62,687 bases of DNA from CAVUPF01 sp963777915 (GTDB lineage: Bacteria; Actinomycetota; Thermoleophilia; Solirubrobacterales; 70-9). The stretch lies in NCBI GenBank assembly GCA_963777915.1, contig CAVZSH010000011.1, positions 1 through 62,687 of the forward strand. The letters run 5' to 3'. Under the pieces are notes generated by a model, which was not told the DNA's origin, did no database searches, and worked only from the letters and a program-made list of their open reading frames with translations. A program made the position numbers and the translations under genes. Positions 48,691-57,393 of this stretch are shown piece by piece; within the stretch, counting starts at the first letter, position 1; each line of letters begins with the position of its first letter.

Positions 48691-49908
48691 GTGACCGAGG
48701 CGGCGACAGCGAGCGAGGGCGCGGCCGGTGCGGCGGAGAGCGCGGCGGCGGCCGGCGTGCTGCCCTCCCAGGAGCTGAGCCGGGCGATCGAGGCCGAATG
48801 GGTCAGCTCCGGCGAATACCGGATCCGCCCCGAGGCGATCCAGCCGGCGAGCATCGACCTTCGGCTCGGCGACTTCGCTTGGGCGCTGCGCTGCAGCTTC
48901 CTTCCCGACGTCGATTCGACGGTCGAGGAGAAGATCGACGGGCTCGCCTTCCAGAGGATCGACCTGCGCGACGGCGCCGTGTTAGAGCGCGACCGTCCCT
49001 ACCTGGTGCCGCTGATCGAGGAGCTGACGCTGCCCGATGAGGTGCGGGCGAAAGCGAACCCGAAGAGCTCGACCGGGCGCCTGGACGTCTTTACCCGGGT
49101 CATCACCGATCGCCACCATCGCTTCGATGAGATCCGCGCGGGGTACCGGGGCAGGCTCTACCTGGAGATCGTGCCGCGCTCCTTCGCGATCCAGGTCAAG
49201 ACCGGTCTCTCGCTCAACCAGCTGCGCCTCGCCCGTGGCGACGTCCGCCTCGGCGACGAGGACATCCGCCGTCTGCAAGCTGAGTTCCCGCTGCTCTACC
49301 TCGACTCCCATGCGCTGCGCGAGTCCGAGTTGGCGCTCGCCGACGGGCTCTTTCTCAGCGTCGACCTCTCGGGGCCGGGCGACCGTGTGGTCGGCTACCG
49401 GGCGAAGAAGAACAGCCTCCCGGTCGACCTCGCCCGTGTGCATGCCTACCGCTGGACCGACTACTGGGACCCCGTCTTCCCCGAGCCGGGCGGGCGGATC
49501 GTTCTGGAGCCGGAGATCTTCTACCTGCTGCTCTCCGCCGAGGGGGTCTGCATCCCGCCGCAGATCGCCGCCGAGATGATGGCCTACGACCCGACCGCCG
49601 GCGAGCTCCGAACCCACTACGCCGGCTTCTTTGACCCGGGCTTCGGCTACGACCGGGTCGCCGATCGCCATGGCAGCCGCGCCGCGCTGGAGGTGCGGGC
49701 CCGCGACGTCTCGTTCATGGTCGAGCACCGCCAGCCGGTCTGCAAGCTCGGCCTAGAGCGGATGGCCGCTCCTGCCGAGCGCCTCTACGGCCAAGAGCTG
49801 GGGTCCAACTACCAGGGTCAGGTGACGATGCTGAGCAAGCACTTCGAGGAGCAGACGGCGGGCGGGCGGCCATCTTCGGCCAGCCACCCTGAGCCGGCTG
49901 ACCCCTGA
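48691..49908 (+). CDS. dcd: Two-domain 2'-deoxycytidine 5'-triphosphate deaminase
   Basis: A 405-residue enzyme that deaminates dCTP to dUTP for thymidylate synthesis. It is double the usual Dcd length and has two dUTPase-like jelly-roll halves. The N-terminal half shows IQPASIDLRLGDFAW near residue 52 and ANPKSSTGRLDVFTRVITD near residue 125. The C-terminal half shows HYAGFFDPGFGY near residue 310 and ALEVRARDVSFMVEHRQPV. An Ala-rich N-terminal extension of about 20 residues comes from the GTG start set by the promoter box. Long Dcd proteins occur in several bacterial groups. It is convergent with a decayed hydrolase. Confidence 0.9.
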   Translation: MTEAATASEGAAGAAESAAAAGVLPSQELSRAIEAEWVSSGEYRIRPEAIQPASIDLRLGDFAWALRCSFLPDVDSTVEEKIDGLAFQRIDLRDGAVLERDRPYLVPLIEELTLPDEVRAKANPKSSTGRLDVFTRVITDRHHRFDEIRAGYRGRLYLEIVPRSFAIQVKTGLSLNQLRLARGDVRLGDEDIRRLQAEFPLLYLDSHALRESELALADGLFLSVDLSGPGDRVVGYRAKKNSLPVDLARVHAYRWTDYWDPVFPEPGGRIVLEPEIFYLLLSAEGVCIPPQIAAEMMAYDPTAGELRTHYAGFFDPGFGYDRVADRHGSRAALEVRARDVSFMVEHRQPVCKLGLERMAAPAERLYGQELGSNYQGQVTMLSKHFEEQTAGGRPSSASHPEPADP

Positions 49909-49913
49909 TCAGG

Positions 49914-50231
49914 TCAGGGTCTGCCGAGGAACCCGGTCATCCGGTCCCAGAGCGCGAACGCGGCCTTCTCGACGTAGTTAGGCCGGTAGTCGGCGAAGAA
50001 GGCGTGGCCGGCACCCTCATAGATGTCCAGCTCGAACTCCTTCCCAGAGGCGCGCAGCGCTCGGCCAGCGACTCGGCGTCCTCGGGCGAGGGGTTCTGGT
50101 CCTCGGCGCCGACCGCGATCATCAGTGGGCAGGCAGCCGTCGATCGCTTCGCCGCCGTGACCGGGGAAGGAGACCTCGGCCTCCTCGATCTGCGCCCGCT
50201 CCTCGGCACTCACTTCTCCGGCAACGCTCAT
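49914..50231 (-). pseudogene. Dienelactone-hydrolase family remnant
   Basis: The minus strand from about 50231 reads MSVAGEVSAEERAQIEEAEV with SFPGHGG (family N-terminus). It then jumps, in a different frame, to PLMIAVGAEDQNPSPEDAES, and, back in the first frame, to FELDIYEGAGHAFFADYRPN and the C-terminal helix. About 120 central residues, including the nucleophile motif, are absent, and two frame changes are needed. The catalytic His region (GAGHAFF) survives. It follows the ABC permease gene on the same strand and is probably dead. Confidence 0.65.
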
Positions 50232-50254
50232 CCTATCCGTCCTTTTATTGCCGA

Positions 50255-51091
50255 CTACAGAATCGCCCTGGGATATGCCCGGGTCGCCGCCAGGACCATC
50301 GCGATGAAGAAAGCCGCGACGACCAGGAAGTCGAGCCACAGCTGCCCGGCGCCGCCCACCCCGACCAGCATCTGGCGTAGCCCCTGCACCTCATAGGTGA
50401 GTGGGTTGACCCGCGCCAGCGCGCGTAGCCAGCCCGGCAGGATCGACAGCGGGTATAGCGCCGAGGAGGCGAAGAAGAGCGGCATCATCACCAGCTGGCC
50501 GATCCCCATGAAGCGCTCGCGGGTGCGAACCGCGGCGGCGATCAGCATCGAGAGGCAGGCGAAGGAGGCGGTGCCGAGGACGAGCAGCACCAGCGCTCCG
50601 ACAAGGTTGAGCACGTTGTAGTCGAGCGGGATGCCGGCGATCGCGACGACGATCAGCAGCAGCACTCCCTGGGCGAGTGCCCGCACCCCGGCGCCGGCTG
50701 CCTTGCCGACGACGATCGCGGTGCGTGGCAGCGGGGTGGCGAGCAGCCGCTGGAGCTGGCCGACGTCGCGCTCCCAGATCACCGCCAGGCCGAAGAAGAT
50801 CGCGACGAAGAGGGCGGCCTGGGCCATCACCCCCGGCGCCAGGTAGGCCTGGTAGTCGGTGGCTCCGGCGCTGAGCTGGTGGTTGTGCTGCAGCGCGGTG
50901 CCGAAGATGAACAGCCAAAGCAGCGGCTGCACCGAGCGCGTCAGGATGTCGACTTGGTCGTGGCGGAGCTTCTGCAGCTCCGCCCTCGCCATCGCGTGGG
51001 TGCCGCCGGCGAGGCGGCGCAGCGCCGACCCGCGCAGGGCGGGCAGCGTCTCAGCCGAGGCGGCGGGCAATGCGCCGGGCACTGCGGACAT
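50255..51091 (-). CDS. ABC-2 type permease (drug/antibiotic exporter)
   Basis: A 278-residue membrane protein with six helices. SVQPLLWLFIFGTALQ, YLAPGVMAQAALFVAIFFGL and the EVQGLRQMLVG end are typical of DrrB-like ABC-2 permeases. Start ATG 51091 is taken because it gives a short soluble N-terminus before helix 1; it overlaps the ATPase gene by 41 bases. It works with the ATP-binding protein encoded directly upstream to export a drug or lipid. Last intact gene of the MFS-MerR-ABC operon. Confidence 0.88.
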   Translation of the reverse strand: MSAVPGALPAASAETLPALRGSALRRLAGGTHAMARAELQKLRHDQVDILTRSVQPLLWLFIFGTALQHNHQLSAGATDYQAYLAPGVMAQAALFVAIFFGLAVIWERDVGQLQRLLATPLPRTAIVVGKAAGAGVRALAQGVLLLIVVAIAGIPLDYNVLNLVGALVLLVLGTASFACLSMLIAAAVRTRERFMGIGQLVMMPLFFASSALYPLSILPGWLRALARVNPLTYEVQGLRQMLVGVGGAGQLWLDFLVVAAFFIAMVLAATRAYPRAIL

Positions 51092-51896
51092 CGGCCATCC
51101 TCCCTCCGTCTGCGATCTCCAGCCCGGTGACCGCCCTGAATACGTCCTCCAGAGCGGTGACCTCGTGCTTCTCGCACAGCTCCTGCGGCGCGCCTTCCTC
51201 AACCAAGCGACCTCTGTCCATGATCGCCAGCCGCTCGCAGTGTCTCTCTGCCTCCTCCATCATGTGAGTGGTGACGACGATCGTCGTGCCGGCTCGCTCG
51301 CACAGGGCGTGAAGCCGGTCCCAGACCAGGCCGCGGGCGATCGGGTCTAGGCCGACGGTCGGCTCGTCGAGGAAGAGGACGATCGGCTCGTTGAGCAGCG
51401 CCGAGGCGATCTCCAGCCGCCGCAGCATGCCGCCGGAGAAGTCGCGCGCGAGGCGGTCCATCAGCCCCTCGATCTCCATCGCGGCGACTACCTCTTCGAT
51501 CCGTGCGGCCCGCTCGCGTCGCGGCACGCCGGTGACGCGGGCGTAGAACTCGAGGTTCTCGCGGGCGGTCAGCGCTCCGTCGGCGGAGAGGGCCTGTGGC
51601 ACGTAGCCGATCGAGGCCCGGACCTGCAGCGATTCCCGCCTGACGTCGTGGCCGGCGACGAAGGCGCGGCCGCCGTCGGGGCGCAACAGCGTGGTGATCA
51701 CCCGCAGCGTGGTGGTCTTGCCGGCCCCGTTGGGCCCCAGCAGGCCGAAGGCCTCACCGCGGCCGACCGAGAATGAGACCCCGTCAACGGCGCGAAGCTC
51801 GCCAAAGGTGACGATGAGATCCTCGACCTGGACGGTCGGGGTGGCGAGGCCCGGCGCCGGCGGCTGGCTGGGCGCGATTGCTACCTCGTCGCTCAT
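51051..51896 (-). CDS. ABC transporter ATP-binding protein (DrrA-like)
   Basis: A 281-residue ATPase. Walker A is GLLGPNGAGKTTTLRVI near residue 53, the signature RDFSGGMLRRLEIASAL near residue 152 and Walker B IVLFLDEPTVGLDP near residue 172, with the H-loop VVTTHMMEEAERHCERL. VGYVPQALSADGALTARENL is the Q-loop region. The C-terminal extension after 240 resembles DrrA-type drug exporters. Its start overlaps the MerR gene stop by 4 bases and its end overlaps the permease start. Confidence 0.93.
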   Translation of the reverse strand: MSDEVAIAPSQPPAPGLATPTVQVEDLIVTFGELRAVDGVSFSVGRGEAFGLLGPNGAGKTTTLRVITTLLRPDGGRAFVAGHDVRRESLQVRASIGYVPQALSADGALTARENLEFYARVTGVPRRERAARIEEVVAAMEIEGLMDRLARDFSGGMLRRLEIASALLNEPIVLFLDEPTVGLDPIARGLVWDRLHALCERAGTTIVVTTHMMEEAERHCERLAIMDRGRLVEEGAPQELCEKHEVTALEDVFRAVTGLEIADGGRMADVRSARRIARRLG

Positions 51897-52372
51897 CTGG
51901 CCGCTCCACTGGCGCTTGCCTGATCGGCGCCGAGCTCCCGGAGCCGACCCTGCACGCGCTTGCGCCTTGCCAGCAGCTGCCCTTCCAGCTTGGCGATCTC
52001 ATCGCGGCGGCGGCGCGCCAGCTCGAGCTGGCGGGCGATGTGGCCGAGCGACTCATCGAGGATCTGGCGGCGGCGGACCGGGTCCTCGACGCCGCTGCGC
52101 CACTCGCGGCGCAGGGCGGTGCGGGCGTCCTCGGCCTCGACCAGCTCCTTCAGCTCCTCCAGCGACACTCCCAAGAGGTCTTTCAAGCGCAGCAGGTCGG
52201 TGAGCCGCTCGACGTCCGCCTCGGCGTAGGTGCGGTGGGCACCGGGCTCGCGACCGCTGGCGACGGGCAGCAGGCCGATCTCCTCGTAGTAGCGGATGGT
52301 GCGCGGCGTGGTGCCGGCCAGCTTGGCGACATCGCCGATCCGCAGCTCCACATCCGCTCGGCCGATACTCAT
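51893..52372 (-). CDS. MerR-family regulator of the efflux operon
   Basis: A 159-residue MerR protein. LRIGDVAKLAGTTPRTIRYY then EEIGLLPVAS is the helix-turn-helix. HRTYAEADVERLTDLLRLKD is the second DNA-contacting part, and a long coiled-coil dimer helix (residues 85-150) is rich in Arg/Glu. No Cys metal ligands are seen, so a drug sensor is more likely than a metal sensor. ATG 52372 overlaps the stop of the MFS gene (ATGA). It lies between two exporters, which it probably controls. Confidence 0.9.
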   Translation of the reverse strand: MSIGRADVELRIGDVAKLAGTTPRTIRYYEEIGLLPVASGREPGAHRTYAEADVERLTDLLRLKDLLGVSLEELKELVEAEDARTALRREWRSGVEDPVRRRQILDESLGHIARQLELARRRRDEIAKLEGQLLARRKRVQGRLRELGADQASASGAAR

Positions 52373-53916
52373 GGGATCGCCTCGACCTCCTCGCGGATCG
52401 CCTCCCCGACAGCTTCTGCCGGGCTGCATGGGACTAGGCCCTCCTCCTCATCGTCCTTGGCGGCGAGGTAGCGGGGTCGCAGCAGCGAGACTCCCGCCCC
52501 GAGCAGCGAGGTCGCCGCCAGCACCCACAGCGCCGTGTGCATGTTCTGGATGAACGGTTGGAGCTGGGCTTCGGAGAGGCCCGAGGCGAGCCCGGAGAAG
52601 ATCTTGAAGAGGATCGACTTCGGTACCGCGGCGGTGATGATCGCCAGCACGAAGGCGATCGAGATCACCGCCCCGGTGTTCTGCAGCATCATCCTGGCGC
52701 CGGCGGCGATCCCGCGCCGGTTGGTCGGCACCGTCCCCATCATCGCCGCCGTGTTGGGCGAGTTGAACATCCCCGAGCCGATCCCGACCAGCCCCAGCCA
52801 CAGCATGCTCTGCCAGTAGGGGCTGTGGGCCTGAAGGGTGGTCATCAGCGCCAAAGCGACGGCGCTGAGGACCATCCCCAGCGCCGCCAGCATCCGCGAG
52901 CCGTGGCGGTCGGCCCAGATCCCGGCCAGCGGCGAGGCGATCAGCATCCCGATCGCCATCGGGGCGAGCTTGATCCCGGCGGTGATCGGGCTGTCGCCCT
53001 GGGCTCCCTGGTAGTAGAAGACGAAGACAAAGAGCAGCGCGAAGCGTGAGAGCCCGTTGATGAAGGCGGCGCCGCTGGCCGCCGCGAACAGCCGGTTGCG
53101 GAAGATCGAGAGATCGAGCATCGGGGCGCGGGCGCGGCTCTCGATCACGACGAAGAGCGGGAGCAGGACCGCGGAGGCGGCGAGGCTGCCGATCACCAGC
53201 GGCTCATCCCAGCCCGAGATGCCGCCACGCGAGAGCCCGTAGACGAGGCCGGTCAGCCCGACCACGAAGGTGAGGGTGCCGAGCAGGTCGAGGCCGCGCT
53301 CGACGTCGCGACGGGCCAGCTCGCGCAGGACCAGCGCCCCCCAGGCGGCGCCCGCCAGGGCGAGCGGCACGTTGAACCAGAAGACCCAGTGCCAGGAGAT
53401 CGCGACCAGGGCGCCGCCCAGCACCGGGCCGAGCACCAGCCCGACCGCGGCGACCATCGTGTTGGTCCCCATCGCCAGGCCGAGCTGCTCTTTGGGGAAG
53501 GCGTCGGTGACGAGCGCCGCCGCGTTGGCGAAGAGGAAGGCGCCGCCGATGCCCTGGACGATCCGCCAGGCAATCAGCTCGGTCCCGTTGGCCGAGAAGC
53601 CGGCGCCGAGCGAGGCGGCGGCGAAGACGAGGAAACCGGCGATGTAGGCCGTCTTGCGGCCGAAGAGGTCGGAGAGGCGGCCGGCGGTGAGGACCAGCAC
53701 AGTCGAGGAGATCATGTAGGCGAGGATCACCCAGACGAGCTGGAGCAGCGAGGTGCCGAGCGAGCGCTCCAGGTCCGGCAGGGCGATGATCAGCGTCCCC
53801 GAGTTGGTCGCCACCAGCAGCATCCCGAGGCTGGTGCAGGAGAGCGCCCACCACTTGTAGTTCGCGTGATCGGCGGAGACTCCGGGGCCGTCTCGGAATC
53901 TCTTTTTTACGTTCAC
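52369..53916 (-). CDS. DHA2-family MFS drug transporter
   Basis: A 515-residue 14-helix exporter. The GTG at 53916 gives the N-terminus MNVKKRFRDGPGV and a first helix LSCTSLGMLLVATNSGTLII. LVWVILAYMISSTVLVLTAG (motif D1 region), GRLSDLFGRKTAYIAGF (motif A) and AAVGLVLGPVLGGAL (motif C) are clear. A perfect TATAAT lies 7 bases before the GTG. Although the frame stays open for 650 more bases upstream, that part is antisense to ytoQ. It is the first gene of a MFS-MerR-ABC operon. Confidence 0.92.
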   Translation of the reverse strand: MNVKKRFRDGPGVSADHANYKWWALSCTSLGMLLVATNSGTLIIALPDLERSLGTSLLQLVWVILAYMISSTVLVLTAGRLSDLFGRKTAYIAGFLVFAAASLGAGFSANGTELIAWRIVQGIGGAFLFANAAALVTDAFPKEQLGLAMGTNTMVAAVGLVLGPVLGGALVAISWHWVFWFNVPLALAGAAWGALVLRELARRDVERGLDLLGTLTFVVGLTGLVYGLSRGGISGWDEPLVIGSLAASAVLLPLFVVIESRARAPMLDLSIFRNRLFAAASGAAFINGLSRFALLFVFVFYYQGAQGDSPITAGIKLAPMAIGMLIASPLAGIWADRHGSRMLAALGMVLSAVALALMTTLQAHSPYWQSMLWLGLVGIGSGMFNSPNTAAMMGTVPTNRRGIAAGARMMLQNTGAVISIAFVLAIITAAVPKSILFKIFSGLASGLSEAQLQPFIQNMHTALWVLAATSLLGAGVSLLRPRYLAAKDDEEEGLVPCSPAEAVGEAIREEVEAIP

Positions 53917-53923
53917 GTCAAAT

Positions 53924-53929
53924 ATTATA
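53924..53929 (-). promoter_or_regulatory. -10 box (TATAAT) of the efflux operon, leaderless-type
   Basis: A consensus TATAAT on the minus strand is followed by 7 bases and GTG 53916. It is back to back with the ytoQ box, so the -35 regions overlap. Confidence 0.6.
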
Positions 53930-53937
53930 GCGCCGAC

Positions 53938-53943
53938 TAGGAT
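53938..53943 (+). promoter_or_regulatory. -10 box (TAGGAT) of ytoQ, leaderless-type
   Basis: TAGGAT ends 6 bases before GTG 53950. Only 8 bases separate it from the divergent TATAAT. Confidence 0.5.
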
Positions 53944-53949
53944 CTGGCC

Positions 53950-54411
53950 GTGGGCGAGCGGACCTGGAACGTCTATCTCTCCGGCGAGATCCACTCCGAT
54001 TGGCGTGAGCGGATCGAGGCCGGGGCGCGCGAGGCGGGCCTGCCGGTCTGCTTCTCGGCCCCGGTCACCGACCACGCCGCTTCCGACGAGGCCGGGACCG
54101 GGACGCTGGCGCAGGAGAGCGAGGCCTTCTGGCGCGACCACATGGGCGCCGGCGTCAACGCGATCCGCACCCAGACGCTGATCCGCGCCGCCGATCTCAT
54201 CGTCGTTCGCTTCGGTGACAAATTCCGCCAGTGGAACGCCGCCTTTGACGCCGGTTATGCCGCCGCGCTCGGCAAGCCGATCCTCACCCTCCACGAGCCC
54301 GAGCTCGACCACGCCCTCAAGGAGGTCGACCGCGCCGCCCTGGCGACGGCCCGCACCGCCGAGCAGGTCGTCAACGTCTTGCGCTACGCGGTCAGCGGCG
54401 AACTGCCGTAG
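53950..54411 (+). CDS. ytoQ: YtoQ family protein (nucleoside 2-deoxyribosyltransferase-like)
   Basis: A 153-residue Rossmann-like protein. The N-terminus TWNVYLSGEIHSDWRERIEA is the family hallmark. APVTDHAASDEAG, NAIRTQTLIRAADLIVVRFG and FRQWNAAFDAGYAAALGKPI match the deoxyribosyltransferase-like fold, in which the first loop binds nucleoside. The reaction is not established for YtoQ. The gene is divergent from the efflux operon and precedes the LexA-boxed inverted repeat. Between its stop and the inverted repeat lie only 18 bases. Confidence 0.85.
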   Translation: MGERTWNVYLSGEIHSDWRERIEAGAREAGLPVCFSAPVTDHAASDEAGTGTLAQESEAFWRDHMGAGVNAIRTQTLIRAADLIVVRFGDKFRQWNAAFDAGYAAALGKPILTLHEPELDHALKEVDRAALATARTAEQVVNVLRYAVSGELP

Positions 54412-54437
54412 GCCGTAGTTCCGTCCGACTCGCATAC

Positions 54438-54449
54438 GAACATATGTTC
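54438..54449. promoter_or_regulatory. LexA box, left arm
   Basis: GAACATATGTTC is palindromic and matches the Gram-positive SOS operator (CGAAC-N4-GTTCG type); the flanking bases are C and T. Confidence 0.65.
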
Positions 54450-54561
54450 TCACTCGACTTGAGTGGAGATGGTCTCCACGCAGTCGGGATCGGGTGCCGC
54501 TGGGGCGCGGCGCGCGACTGGAGATTGGGGTCTCAGGGGCGTATCCATCCGAATCGAGTGA

Positions 54562-54573
54562 GAACATATGTTC
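54562..54573. promoter_or_regulatory. LexA box, right arm, at the radical SAM start
   Basis: GAACATATGTTC ends 2 bases before ATG 54576. If the mRNA is leaderless the box overlaps the -10, so LexA binding would block transcription directly. Confidence 0.7.
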
Positions 54574-54575
54574 GT

Positions 54576-55610
54576 ATGCGATGGGACGAGCAGCGAGTCG
54601 AGCGGGACCTGCGACTGCCGGGAGTTGGGGACGGGACGGTCGTTCGCACCTTCGATGCGCCGGAGGCGATGGGAATCAACTTCCATGAGGTGCGGGCGCG
54701 CTCGGCTCTGAACCGGGTGCCTGGGGGGCGCTACGGGTTCGGCTGGACGATCAACCCGTATCGAGGATGCACCCATGCCTGCGTTTTCTGTTTTGCTCGA
54801 AGAACCCATACCTTTCTAGACTTCGACGCCGGCCGCGACTTCGAGCGGGAGATCGTGGTCAAGGTGAACGTGCCGGAGCTGCTGCGGGCCGAGCTGGCGC
54901 GGCCGAGCTGGAAGCGGGACCTGGTCGCGCTGGGGACGAACACCGACCCCTACCAGTGGGTCGAGAGCCGCTACCGGATGATGCCCGAGATCCTCACGGC
55001 GCTGGAGGAGGCGGACACCCCCGTCTCGGTGCTGACCAAGTCGCCGCTGGTGATGCGCGACGTCGATCTGTACGAGCAGATGTCGAGCCGCCTTCCCGTC
55101 TCGGTCAACCTCTCAGTCCCGACCCTCGATGAGAAGGCCTGGCGGGCGACCGAGCCCCACACCCCCAGCCCCGGTGCCCGCCTCGACGCAGTCGCCGAGC
55201 TGCGCCGCCGCGGCATCGACTCCGGCGTCCTGATCGCCCCGCTGATGCCGGGCATCAACGACACTGCCGAGCAGGTGCAGCCGATAGTCGACCGAGCCCG
55301 CGAGGCAGGAGCGACCTTCCTCGGCGGCGTCGCCCTCCACCTCCGCGACGAGGTCCGCGACGTCTTCTTCGCCTGGCTTCAGGCCAAACGCCCTGACCTG
55401 ATTCCCCGCTACGAGAAGCTCTATGGCAATGGTCGGGCCTATCTGCGCCAGCCTGAGCGCAATCGCGTCACGAGCGCCGTACGCGGTTGGGGGAGGGGCC
55501 GGGCGAGGCCTGCGGGTGGCGAGGGGGAAGGGGTATCAAGGGTGCCCGTCGGCTCTCCCGTCCCCACGCCAGAGCCCGCCGGCCAGGGGCACCAGGACCG
55601 CCTGTTCTAA
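54576..55610 (+). CDS. Rv2578c-family radical SAM protein
   Basis: A 344-residue radical SAM enzyme. The iron-sulfur motif is C65-x3-C69-x2-C72 in NPYRGCTHACVFCFARRTHT. GTNTDPYQWVESRYRMMPEI, VSVLTKSPLVMRDVDL and SVNLSVPTLDEKAWRATEP are typical of the Rv2578c/spore-photoproduct-lyase-like group. The reaction is unknown; a DNA repair role is suggested by the LexA box right at its ATG and by the neighbouring ligase gene. ATG 54576 is chosen because the family N-terminus follows. Its stop interlocks with the ligase gene (CTAA). Confidence 0.88.
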   Translation: MRWDEQRVERDLRLPGVGDGTVVRTFDAPEAMGINFHEVRARSALNRVPGGRYGFGWTINPYRGCTHACVFCFARRTHTFLDFDAGRDFEREIVVKVNVPELLRAELARPSWKRDLVALGTNTDPYQWVESRYRMMPEILTALEEADTPVSVLTKSPLVMRDVDLYEQMSSRLPVSVNLSVPTLDEKAWRATEPHTPSPGARLDAVAELRRRGIDSGVLIAPLMPGINDTAEQVQPIVDRAREAGATFLGGVALHLRDEVRDVFFAWLQAKRPDLIPRYEKLYGNGRAYLRQPERNRVTSAVRGWGRGRARPAGGEGEGVSRVPVGSPVPTPEPAGQGHQDRLF

Positions 55611-56553
55611 TAGCCCTCGTCCAGGCCCTCGAACCGGCATTCCTCTGGGGCCTTGTCGTCGCGGAAGCGGTGAAACCGCGCTCCATGCCGGATCCGCCCT
55701 GCCGCGGCATGGTCATAGCCGACCTCGATCACCAGTTCCGGCCGCAGTGCCACCCACTCGAGGTCGCGCCCCCCGGCCCAGCGGCTCGGCTCAGCAGTGC
55801 CGTGCGCGCCCGTCTCAAGCGGCGCCAACATCGCGCGCATGCTGCGTTTGGCATCGGCGCTGAAGCCGGAGATGTGCCCGACCGAGCGCAGCTCATCGCC
55901 GTCATAGAGGCCGAGGATCAGAGAACCGACCGTGCCCTCCTCCTTGCCCGGCCGCCAACCCATCACGACGCAGTCGATCGTCCGCTCGCGCTTAACCTTC
56001 GCCATCCCCTTGCGCTTGCCCGGCAGGTAGGGGGCGTCGAGCTGCTTGGCCATCACGCCCTCGGTGCTCAGCAGCCATTTCTCGGCCTGCCCCGGGTCAT
56101 CGGTCAGCCGTGACAGCTCCAGCCCCGCGCGCCCCGCAAGGGCCTCCAGCCGGCGGCGGCGCTCGACTAGCGGCCTCTCCAGCAGCGCTTCATCTTCCTC
56201 GGCGAGTAGGTCGAAGACGACGTAGTTGGCGGGGATCTCCTTCGCCAGCAGCGCGATCCTCGACTCGGCGGGGTGAATGCGGCTCTGCAGAGCATCGAAC
56301 TCGAGCTCGCCCTCGGCGTCGCGGATCACCAGCTCGCCGTCGAGCACGTAGCGACCCGGGGCATAGTGCAGCTCGGGGAAGTAGCGGGCCAGCTCTTTGC
56401 CGCCGCGCGACTGGATGTAGGCGTCCCCGCCATCGACAAAGACGATTGCCCTGAAGCCGTCGAGCTTCTGCTCGTAGGCCCACTCATCGCCCCGCGGCAG
56501 CTCTTTGCGCGTCAGAGCGAGCTGCGGCTTTAGCGGCGGGGAGAGAGGGAGGG

Positions 56554-56557
<4 letters not shown>
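55607..56557 (-). CDS. ATP-dependent DNA ligase (LigC/LigD-type)
   Basis: A 316-residue ligase. The AMP-accepting lysine is in EQKLDGFRAIVFV near residue 30 (K-x-DG). RGGKELARYFPEL, VLDGELVI (motif III), YVVFDLL, STEGVMAKQLDAPY (motif IV) and KGMAKVKRERTIDCVVMGW (motif V) follow. An OB-fold domain (GSLILGLYDGDELRSVGHIS) ends it. It seals nicks, probably in repair or end joining. The GTG overlaps the oppF stop (GTGA), so it is the last gene of a peptide-transport operon, an unexpected place. Confidence 0.92.

Positions 56558-57389
<832 letters not shown>

Positions 57390-57393
<4 letters not shown>

Larger units (their letters stand above)
54430..54581. repeat. 28-bp perfect inverted repeat flanking about 96 bases, each arm with a LexA box
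   Basis: Arms at 54430-54457 and 54554-54581 are perfect reverse complements, each containing CGAACATATGTTC. The spacer holds a smaller perfect hairpin GTGGAGA-TGG-TCTCCAC (54463-54479). The right arm overlaps the start codon of the radical SAM gene. It could be an operator dyad or the remnant of a small mobile element. Confidence 0.8.

Noticed and set aside
53917..54567. Long minus-strand extension of the MFS frame across ytoQ up to the inverted repeat, with a mirrored ATG and LexA box
   Set aside because: It is antisense to the well-supported ytoQ gene, its translation lacks any domain, and a consensus TATAAT points to GTG 53916 as the real start. High GC keeps such antisense frames open.
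54430..54581. Inverted repeat as an insertion sequence or CRISPR unit
   Set aside because: No transposase, no target-site duplication visible and only two arms; a MITE remains possible, so it is reported as a repeat.
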